Below, in pieces: positions 54,520 through 64,000 of a stretch of 64,000 nt of DNA. The first letter of the stretch is position 1. Each line of letters starts with the position of its first letter. Made by a program: the position numbers and the translations under genes. The notes below the pieces were generated by a model. The model made no database searches. It saw only the letters and a program-made list of their open reading frames with translations, and was not told the origin of the DNA. Origin of the DNA: Bolinopsis microptera (taxonomy: Eukaryota; Ctenophora; Tentaculata; Lobata; Bolinopsidae); contig NC_087078.1 of the NCBI RefSeq assembly GCF_026151205.1, positions 17,067,118-17,131,117 on the forward strand, in the 5' to 3' direction.

Positions 54520-57500
54520 GGGGGGGGGGCAATGACTACTGATGGAGACTTTTGAGCACCAATGGGGACGAAAATCATAGGGACTGAAGGTCAAATCGCT
54601 GGTGAAATTTTCCATTTGTCCCCATAAGTACCCAAAGTTTTGGCGAGTTTTATGTAGTTTTGATATTATCTTTTATTAAATGACTTCTAAAGGAGACTTT
54701 TGGGTACCAATGGGGGCTAAAAATCTTGGAGACTTGAGGTTAAATTGCTGGCGAAATTCTGCACTTGTCCCCAAATTACCCAAAGTCATTGGCTCCCCCC
54801 CCCCTCCCCCGGGTGAGGTGACGGAGAAAAATAAACTGAGCTCAAGGCTACATTTCCAGATATCCCGCCAGGGCACCGTCGCTCATGCTGCAAAGTGTGT
54901 TGAGAGATGCCCACGTCATCACACGTAAACTGTGTCACGAATACCTGAAATGCAGACGTGCAGAACAAACATAACTCTGATCTATATTTTTCATAAAACT
55001 TTCAGGATTTGCCAATGAGGGAAAAGACAGCACTGTCCGAGAAGCTAGAAATGCATGAATCATAGGTGACATGGATAGGGGTAAGAAGTTTTTAAAAAAC
55101 ATGAAAATTGTGAAAGGAAAAGAAGTAGAAATGAGAAAGGGTAGATTTAAAATGTTTGAGAATCGATTTTGTGCTGAAGAACTCCGTCCGCAGGACGGGC
55201 TTCCGGCTACTTATGATAATTCGAATAAATTTGAGATTCAAACAAGCTACGAATACGAATGCTTATAGCAGTGGCAAGCTCGTGGCAAGCTCTTGTTTGC
55301 TGCGCATTGGCTGCAATGTATAACCGCAGTATGAACTGTCAAAATATTTGAATTTGCTTACCTAGTGGCTTTGTTTGATAAAGCATACATACTTTATATA
55401 CCGATAAATCAATAACTCCTTTTGATTCTTCGGTTTGAGAATTGTGCGGTCACACATCTCTGCAATGTCTGAAAAGGTGGCAGGGAAGTATTGAAACTTA
55501 CTTAACACTATATTTACAGTTAAACCTTGAACTACTATAACTAGGGCAGTAGGAAACGCCAAAAAGTAGATCATCTGACTAAAACAACTTAACTTCATCC
55601 AAGAGTCTAGTTAGCAGCATTGTAGCGATAAGATACCACCATAGTTTGAGCTGTCGACACTGAAATAAAACAAACAATTTACTTTTCACTACTGCAGGGG
55701 AATGCATGTAACATATAAAGAATAAAGATTATATAATATATTGTATGTTTTTCATCGTGGCCTCAGGGGAGAAGGGCAGCCCGAAAAACCGAAAAAAGTC
55801 GAAAAAAACCGTGTTTGAGCGTGTGTATTGTATAATGATATGTATTATATGCTACTGGTAATGTAAAAGATGAATGACCAGTACGGTATGAATTGTCAGT
55901 ATGCAAGCCTGTCCGGAACCAATGGACATCCGGCAACGATAGCAAATTACAACAGTTTGCAAACAATTTATCAGTAAATTTACCTTTCTGTGTCTAAAAT
56001 GTTCCCGGAGGACACGGAATTCCCCGATTCCAGGTATTCGATAGTAGTTTTCGGCAGTGAACTCTTTACAGTTTACAAAGACAGTGCTTTACAAACTACC
56101 CGGCTGTGTAGTGCGTCACAACACCTGGGAAGAATAAGTTAGAGGCTTTGATAATGAATTCCACTTCCAATCATGGCAAAGGCAGTGCTTATTGAATCAC
56201 ATGATCCGCCAAGTGGCCGCAAAGCAAACGTGTCTAATTAATTTCTACGGAATCAAAACTTTATCGGTCTAAATTCCGCAGATACATATTACATATACTG
56301 GACACTTGAACTGAACACTTGAAACTCTTTTAAGAATTTTAAGATTTTACATACATTGAAAAGACGATGTGCAAACATATAAAATTATAAAGTGCATCAT
56401 ATGAAGACAAGGTAGATCCAATAATTGGTAACTCACTGTTGTAACAGATGGCGTCATCAGACAGTTAGGGGAACCTTGGTCTAACAGGATAACTAGATCA
56501 CGTGCCCCTGTCCCACAGGCAGCTCTTACACATAAGGCTATTTTGTAAATTATTTGATGAAAATGTTGTAAACAATAGCAATTCCCGCATTTGTTAGGCA
56601 ATTTCCATATCATTACGTCTTAATCGTCATTATAGATGGTATAGGTAACAATCGTGAAAATCTTACTACTTATAAAGCAAAGTCATAAGTGTTTGTTTGT
56701 CTGTCCGGTGTCAAGCAAAAACCGCTGACACAACTTTTCATCGAATCGCGGTCGGTCGCATCATATCAAATATCAGTCCTAAACAATCCTAATATTATAA
56801 TTTCAGCTGTCGGCTGCGACCATTCGTTCAGAAGGCATTTTTTTCGGCTGCCGCTCTTTAGAACTTCGTAACCTGGATAAAAAGGTGGATTAATTATGAG
56901 TTATCTCATTCTTTTTATCCATGATTGTTTAATATTCATAAAGTACAAAGGTTGATACTGAGGTTGATCCAGCAACCAATCAAATATGAAGGGCAAGAGG
57001 AAGCAAATTTAAGTTGTATAAACAAACCAGGTGTGCCTTTTATCTTGTCGACACAGCGATTCCTGTCAAATTGACCAAATGTGACCGACATTGAGCTGAG
57101 AGGCCGAGAACTGAGAAGGCTGCGGAAGAGAATTTGGGTTACCAATTTATCATAAAGTACGGCTCTTTATTAAGATACAAGTAAATAAAATTAAATACTA
57201 AATCATCAACACAATAAAATATAAACCGGACAGAATACATATCTGAAAATCCCAAACATTGTTTTAAAAACAAGAATTAAATAACAAGAGTAAAACTTGT
57301 TTCTTCAAAGCTTCAACTCGTTTATGATATGGTATTGTAACCAGTATCACAAATAGAATTAGATTGTTCAATGTGCATGAGTCCCTTATCGTTCTTATCT
57401 CCTCCTCCCCCTCCTCCTCCTACTTCTTCTTCTACTACTCCTATTCTCCTAATCCTCCACAGTTTAATTTAAATTATTGTACATTGATATCTTTACAAAT

Positions 57501-57800
57501 TTAAATGCCTGGAGTAGCTGAAGTTTTTGTCTCTTCTGCCTGAACACCGCCCGAGTTGATCTGTTATGTAGCTTGATCGATAATGCCAGTGACAATGAAA
57601 ATCAGAAGACGTGAGCAAGTTTGCGGGTATATCGATACTCGATCTAGTCAATAAAGAGGACGTAAGTTTTTAGTGATATTTAAATTATAAGTAAGTTCAC
57701 AGCTTTCCTGTGTCCTCAATACTTGTGCTGACCTTCAAATGTTGATAACTTTGGAATAATGTGACCCGCTTGAATGTTGTTTCTTAACTGATATGTGTGA
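54520..57800. other. Gene-poor stretch, short direct duplication at 54540-54800
   Basis: Two similar segments (about 54540-54640 and 54688-54795) share GAGACTTTTGRGYACCAATGGGG and a later CCCAAAGT. Nothing else was recognised; no coding exon can be supported. Confidence 0.4.
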
Positions 57801-57806
57801 ATGCAG

Positions 57807-57914
57807 ATATCGGGGAAGTTGCGGCAGTAAGATATGAGGCAAAGAAAGCTGTTGCCGAGTTAAAACTCGACGAATATCGTATCCGAGATACGAGTGCCTG
57901 GATATCAAACAAGG
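57807..57914 (+). CDS. Candidate internal exon, unknown protein
   Basis: An open segment of about 36 codons is flanked by an AG acceptor (AATGCAG) and a GTAAAC donor. It encodes a charged helical sequence (RYEAKKAVAELKLDEYRI, then DTSAWISNK) that looks protein-like in composition. I do not recognise the family. No phase-compatible neighbouring exon was found: a GTAAGT donor at 57661 upstream does not join in frame. Confidence 0.3.
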
Positions 57915-59690
57915 TAAACTGTATACAGCTTGTATACAGCTTTTATAATTGTTTTATTTCTTTTTTTGATTTAGTGGTACCACGATTCGATTGGTGTAGT
58001 GGTAACAAACAGAATGCCTGGGTACAAATCCTGTTGGATGCAAGTAAGCCAGTCATTAAGCTGTGAAATTATACAGCTTAGGCTGGTGGTACACACTCCC
58101 TTGCTCACAGGCCTACCCCTATAACCATTGTGACCTACCTGTGTATCTTTTTGTATCTTTTTTTTATTGGTTATTGCTCCTAGTTGAATGCCAAGGTTTG
58201 TTCTCTCCAGCAAACTGAAGCAGCTGGGGATTGATATCATGAGCCATGTTAGGTCCAGATGTTTGGATCATTTGGGGCAGCCTTGGGTTAATGTTAACTG
58301 GAATCCACAAGGGTGTGTCACTTCGTCTAGTGGAGCACCTCAACAATTAATTGTATTTATCTAAAATATATGCTACATTCTGCTAAAAACCGTTCAATAT
58401 TTGATTATAAAAATATTATTATTATCGTAGTACGGTCTGTATGTAAGTACACTGTACAGTAGTTGCGTTTTAGAGAGTTTTGGCAATTGTATGGGAGCAG
58501 TACAAAGAGAAGTTCCAGAGAAGTTTATATTACCATGACAATGTGGTAAGAAACGTATCTATTGCTTAAATTACATATTATTAATAATATTATGTATATA
58601 AAACAATAATTCTGTTTCCATGAGATTTTTGGATATATCATATTTTAGTGAAAGAAGAATAGATATCAAGATTACCAAAAAACACCGGCGCCTTATCTAG
58701 TGAGTAGTTAGTAGAAAAGTTGAAGCATTCACAGCTCTCAATCATTTCCCGTATCTTGTGCAGGTACCTAGAGCTCTAGAGGTTTTAATTTGAGTGACCT
58801 GGGGAATCTAGTAACTGAAACCGTTTGTCACAACAGAAACCTTATAAACGCAGAAATTGGAGTAACACATTGAAAGCAGTGTAGAGGTCGTTTTAAATCA
58901 GGGCTACACGAGGAAAAATTCGGAGGCAAAGTTCGGAGGAAAAGTTCCTGTCCGGTTACACCTGGGGTAGCCCGAAATAGAAATAGATCAGCAATGCTGT
59001 AGTCGTATTATTCCGTATTACTTAAACTGTGACAGTGTTATGAAGCCCGAAACAGTGTTACATCCAAAGTATTTTTAGCTCTGAATATTTTTCTTCAGTT
59101 CCCAAACATCTCAGTATTATGTCAGAGAAGCAAGACACTGTTGTCAACGAGCAATGTGATACTTCAAGTGCTGACTTAGAACTTCCCAGGATTTAGAGAG
59201 TTTAATAACCTTTTTGTTCTCACGATGACTATTGGATGGAATCTAATTCTCCAGACATTGGAATGGAAGCTGAAGGTGTTCTTGGTGATATTAGCCTAGT
59301 CGATAAGGATGCCGAGTTTTATTTATCAGAAAATATTGCAGTTCCTTTCATTCACTGTGAGACATAACTAGTTATATGAAGCGATGAAGGATCTGATTGA
59401 ACTCATGGGACTGGATGAAAAAGAAACCATCTCAGAAAGTGGTTGAGAGCAGAGAGACTTCACAGTACTTTTTGTGTCCCTCGCCTGTGTGCACAGAATT
59501 TTTCAATGAAAGTTTGCTGTTTGCTACCTAGCAAATGTCCCTCATGTGCAGCTGCACTCAAAAGACGTCTGCAGAGGATCTTCGATATTATGAATATTTG
59601 GTGGGATTAAGTTCCACAATGGAAATCCAATGACTTCAAACACTGCAAAGCACTTTCCACATGTGGATAATGGTATATAATATCGGATGT
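57915..59690. other. Noncoding stretch with decayed short frames
   Basis: Short frames around 59116-59450 look like remains of a coding sequence broken by stops, but the family cannot be named. Nothing else was recognised. Confidence 0.35.
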
Positions 59691-60420
59691 TCAGATCAAA
59701 AAATACCGGCGGAAATAATTTCGTAGGCATTAAAAATACTCCTCCAGATCCAGTCTTAACCTTAAATTGGACAAAACTCAGAGCTGAAGTAGCTCTGATA
59801 CGTCCGAGTAGAATCTGTAAGACTGGCCTCCTGCTCGCCATTTTTAAGATTCAAGCAAATCGTGGTTGTTCAAAGGGTGCAGGATGTTCAGCTCAACTGA
59901 ACTCAATTTGCGGTATCTGTTTGATCTGAGCTTTATTCCGGCAGTTGTTAAGTCCATGTGGCTGGGTATAATTTTGCAATAATGCCCCCTAAACCTTAAA
60001 TTGGACATAACTCACTAGCTGAAGTAGATCTGATACGTCCGAGTAGAATCTGTAAGACTGGCCTCCTGCTCGCCATTTTTAAGATTCAAGCAAATCGTGG
60101 TTGTTCAAAGGGTGCGGGATGTTCAGCTCAACAAAATACCGATGGGAATTATTTCGTAGGCCCTAAAATGACTCCTCCAGATCCAGTCTTAACCTTAAAT
60201 TGGACATAACTCACTAGCTGAAGTAGATCTGATACGTCCGAGTAGAACCTGTAAGACTGGCTTCCAGCTCACCATTTTTAAGATTCAAGCAAATCGAGGT
60301 TGTTCAAAGGGTGCAGGATGTTCAGCTCAACTGAACTCAATTTGCGGTATCTGTTTGATCTGAGCTTTATTCCGGCAGTTGTTAAGTCCATGTGGCTGGG
60401 TATAATTTTGCAATAATCTG
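59690..60420. repeat. Three-copy tandem repeat, ~235-bp unit
   Basis: The core TCTGATACGTCCGAGTAGAA through GGTTGTTCAAAGGGTGC occurs at about 59795-59898, 60030-60131 and 60228-60330. The first and third copies extend further to GCTGGGTATAATTTTGCAAT. The middle copy is shorter. Noncoding. Confidence 0.85.
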
Positions 60421-62369
60421 AGATCCACAAGCTATCTATCAAGTATAACAAGAATTACGCCCGTGTTTCGTAGTACATCTATATTATATAACGGGAACGG
60501 TATCATTACATGATGGCACATTTTAGGATTGAATTAATATTGTCATTAAAATAGTCAAGATGAAGGGTAGAGATAAACCGTGTCATTACAGAGGATTAAA
60601 GGGGGATTTATTGAGCAGGTGTGATTAGTAGAAAGCAGTGAGAGAAGTGAGATGCAGGGTAGAGAGAAACAGTGAAATTACCGACGTTGGGAGGAGGATA
60701 TTATATTGAACACAGCTTAGACAAGGCCGCGTAACTTGATAATTTATTTATATTGATGAAATCAATAAACTTAAGTTATAACATAATACGTTCTAACATA
60801 TTTATTTGAATGACAAACCTTAGTTGATTTCATCTTTTAACCGGAATTGAAGATTGACTTAATGTCTTCAGGATATTCCACTATTTTTCTGCTGTTCACA
60901 TTAAGTAAAATCATTGTATGATCCAGAGCTCCTGATCCTGGTCCCTAAAACGATTTTGATTGAGCAAGACAGTTAAATAAAAATATCTGAATCTAAAGTT
61001 AAAATATGTTCACAGTTAAAAAGTTGAAAAAAACAGAATCATAAGTAGGCTTTAGTTATTTTATATAATACCTTTGTCAAGCTGTAAATGGTGTGCAATA
61101 CATCTTTGTGATGTTCTACTCTTGATCTTCCTCTAAAACTCCTCAGTATTATATAAATTCTTCCAACCTGAACAGAAATGTGAAATGAAAAGCTTCTTGT
61201 CTAGGAAGTAGGTTTAGCCCCTTTGTACAATACAGTAGTTGTGTGTTTCCTTCGCAAATAAAGTGGTCTTAAATAAATCATGATGGTGAACAGTTGCACA
61301 AGTTATATGTAACAATCAATGCGATACTTTACTTTTAGGTACTTAGTGTTTCTTACGTACACAGAGAGACATATACATGTTGAGCAGATAGATTCTCCGA
61401 TCACAACAAAATACCAAATTATTATCTATCACGATTGTTGTTGTTTTTTTATTATTTGAAAATTCAATTAATTATTATATATATAAATCAAGCGTTACAT
61501 TTCAGCCATGCAAAATTACAATGACATATTTTGATATACTAAATGATAAATGGTACTGCAATATAAGTTGCTTAATGTTTGGCCGGATGACAACTAACGA
61601 GAAAAATAAACTTGATTATATAATAATTAATTTGGCTGAACCAACACATAGCAAGGGCCACATTAACGTTGGGGCCGTGTAAATGTACCTGAAATTCAGA
61701 ACATTTCCTAGGATAAAAAAGGTTTGGATGAAAAGTTACATTATGTGATCCCAGCACAGGTTATAATATGAACATATCAGGCAATTCAAAAAGTGTAGCC
61801 AAAGAATGTTCAAAAAGGTAGTAGAATATTAAACCATCGCCTTGGGAGTATCACACAGATTTCATAAAGTTTAAACAGGGCCCCTTCTCATAAATTTAAC
61901 CATCAATAATGTTTCCGATCATTTTGCTGAGTCGACCAAGGATGCATTGCAAAGCTAAAGATGTTTTATTTTGCATAGACCTTACGGATCCTTAGTGAAT
62001 CCATAAGTGCAGCTATCCAGGGGTGAGCTAAGAATTTGTTTGCAATCTCCTAGCTCAACTCAGCAATCTGATTGGGATATTCTTGATCTAGAGGGTAATT
62101 TAAGAAGGAGCTTTCCCCAAAACGGTTCCCATCAGTACAGCTGTAAGGCAATTTAAATATTCAAATACCAATTGACCATATCATAGCATAGACTATCGCA
62201 TAAAACATCCTAGATTATTATAGCTTGATAAGTTAAAACATGAACAATTAGCTCACACCTCTGAAGAGACAAAAAATTAAAAAGGAGGGACCCCCAACCC
62301 TGCATCTAAGACATCTCACATCGATTGGACCCAAATGGCTTGTGAAATCTCAAGATCTCAATATTTGCA
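60421..62369. other. Noncoding stretch, left outer arm of the terminal palindrome
   Basis: 61164-61343 is an inverted copy of 63820-64000. No gene is recognised elsewhere in the stretch. Confidence 0.5.
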
Positions 62370-63671
62370 AGAATACCCTTCAGTACACTGTAAAAGATAC
62401 TGCATTACTGCTACAAAATTATTGAGAAATTGCAAATTTAGAAGAGTTCACAAGAACAGAATTGGCTGTCAGAGCCTGTCGATAGGTAATTCTTGGCGGG
62501 CACTGCAAAACTAGACAAGAAAACTTAAACCTTTGGCAACCTCTTGTTTAGGGTAAATGCTATTTACTAGCGAGTCTGAACTAACAAAACAAACCTCGCT
62601 GGTCGAACAGAAAGATGACAGACAAAAATAAAATGCTAAATATACCACTACAAGTACAATTTATTTGCAAGTACAATGTATGGCGTAAAGGTTAGCGCTC
62701 GATTCCTAAAAGATTGAAGATTGGTGAGCCGCGCGCAAAAATTAAATATTAAGTTCAAATTCATAAATATGAACTTAGTTATATTTATAAAATTGATAAG
62801 TCATTTGAAAAGTGTCTCACATAATATATTAAAAAGGAAAACAAATATAATTAAATAAATATTTTGTACTTAACAAGTTAACAACTTAAATTTGTTTGCG
62901 TAAAGCTTAACAAAATGTTGTATTTTAAATTAATCGTTCAATTAAATGCAATAATTTAAAATTATTTTTGTTAATTTCCTAAACAACTGGCGGAGCTAAT
63001 TTAAATAAATTACAATTTAAATTTAACCAGAATGACCTCTGCGAAAATTGTTTAGTAATAAAACAATTTTTAAATTTTACAGTGAGCTAAAGTCTTAACG
63101 CGGGCACAAAATTGAAATTTCAAAATGAATTAAGCTGTACTTTAAGTTTATAAGTACAAAATAATTGATTGTTTATTTATTTGCTTTTATTTTTAATATC
63201 TTATGTCAGAAAAATTTGCAAATGACTTATCAATTTTATAAATATAACTTAGTTCATATTTATGAATTTAAACTTAACATTTAATTTTTGCGCGCGGCTC
63301 ACCAATCTTCAATCTTTTAGGAATGGAGCGCTAACCTTCACGCCATACATTATACCTGCAAATCAGCTGCAATGGCATTCGGCATTTTTATCGTTGTCTG
63401 TCATCTTCCTAATCGACAAGCGAGGTTTGTTTTGTTAGTTCAGACTTGCTAGTAAATAGCAATTACCCTAAACAAAAGGTTGCCAAAGGTTTAAGTTTTC
63501 TTGTTTAGTTTTGCAATGCCAGCCAAGAATTACCTATCGACAGGTTCTGACAGCCAAATCTGTTCTTGTGAACTCTTCTAAATTTGCAATTTCTCAATAA
63601 TTTTTTAGCAGTAATGAAAATGACGTTTTTGTAAAGAACTATCTTTTACAGTGTACTGAAGGGTATTCTTA
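62370..63671. repeat. 1.3-kb palindrome (snapback element)
   Basis: Arms 62370-62808 and 63227-63671 are about 440 bp each, well conserved and inverted, with a ~420-bp AT-rich spacer. Both arms carry GGTTAGCGCTC and GGTGAGCCGCGCGCAAAA. It probably is a foldback-type non-autonomous transposon or a local inverted duplication. Target duplications could not be fixed. Confidence 0.8.
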
Positions 63672-63676
63672 TATTG

Positions 63677-63787
63677 AACAATACAGTCATCAAACGTGTT
63701 GAAGAAACTAAATTCCTAGGCGTAATAATAGACAAAAATCTTAATTGAAACCCCCACACCGCTTATATTGCTAAAGAACTGCATAGT
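63677..63787 (+). pseudogene. Non-LTR retrotransposon reverse-transcriptase fragment, broken
   Basis: The open stretch translates to a piece with VEETKFLGVIIDKNLN followed by a stop where a Trp codon is usual, then NPHTAYIAKELH. The FLGVIID...L.W..H block is characteristic of the C-terminal part of LINE (Jockey/CR1-like) reverse transcriptases. Only this short fragment is present and it carries an in-frame TGA, so it is a dead remnant. Confidence 0.8.
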
Positions 63788-64000
63788 GCACAAGGATCTC
63801 TACCACACCCTCTTCCATGTACCTAAAAGTAAAATATCGCTTTGATTGTTACATATAACTTGTGCAACTGTTCACCATCATGATTTATTTAATACCACTT
63901 TAATTGCGAAGGAAATACACAACTACTGTATTGTACAAAGGGGCTAAACCTACTTCTTGGACAAGAAGCTTTTCATTTCACATTTCTGTTCAGGATGGAA

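Noticed and set aside
57600-57661. GTAAGT donor at 57661 as partner of the candidate exon at 57807
   Set aside because: All joins give a stop or a phase mismatch.
62690-62760. tRNA-like A-box sequence (GGCGTAAAGGTTAGCGCTC) in the palindrome arms
   Set aside because: No matching B-box or cloverleaf could be made; a SINE origin is possible but unsupported.

Overview
This is a window from an animal nuclear genome. It is AT-rich, its genes have short GT-AG introns, and it is dense with inverted-repeat DNA transposons and MITEs. The host genes (two rhodopsin-class receptors, one of them an SRCR/LDLa/7TM receptor, an SVOP-like MFS carrier and an HD-family phosphohydrolase) fit an early-branching metazoan. 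My guess is a cnidarian, perhaps a hydrozoan, but this is inferred from general style and not shown by any single marker.

Layout: (1) 2-691 is the C-terminal half of a class A GPCR cut by the window edge. (2) 692-12467 has no convincing gene. It holds a duplicated copy of the 3' end of the downstream receptor gene, a degenerate repeat array, and a 1.95-kb transposon with a 4-bp target duplication and a related empty site nearby. (3) 12468-36724, minus strand, is one large receptor locus: signal-peptide exon, two SRCR exons, a Cys-rich/LDLa exon, an LDLa-repeat exon and a seven-helix domain. All splice phases agree. It carries two large insertions: a 3.6-kb TA-flanked foldback transposon in an intron, and a 13.5-kb Polinton/Maverick (15481-29020) placed inside a coding exon with a perfect 6-bp target-site duplication. 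There is also a frameshift between the LDLa and 7TM parts, so this allele is probably dead. (4) 37701-39011 is an intronless MFS transporter. (5) 39012-46400 is mostly repeats, with a 12-bp minisatellite that encodes Asn-Gly-Thr sequons next to a possible membrane anchor. (6) 46403-48726, minus, is a five-exon HD-domain phosphohydrolase. (7) 48727-64000 is gene-poor, with tandem arrays, inverted duplications, a 1.3-kb palindrome and a broken non-LTR retrotransposon reverse transcriptase fragment.

The Polinton is the centrepiece. It has 1,138-bp terminal inverted repeats. On the plus strand it carries a virion cluster (small proteins, a pVI-like protein, the major capsid protein, an adenain-like protease), of which the last four reading frames are chained by three successive ATGA stop/start overlaps. 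On the minus strand is a ten-exon pPolB gene that stops just after its zinc module: exonuclease motif I is present, but the rest of the exonuclease and the whole polymerase domain are missing. I found no integrase and no packaging ATPase. Further right is a divergently transcribed three-exon gene of unknown function. The two divergent genes share an identical 14-bp TATA-type promoter element. The element therefore looks non-autonomous but keeps capsid genes, and it would need replication, integration and packaging functions supplied in trans.
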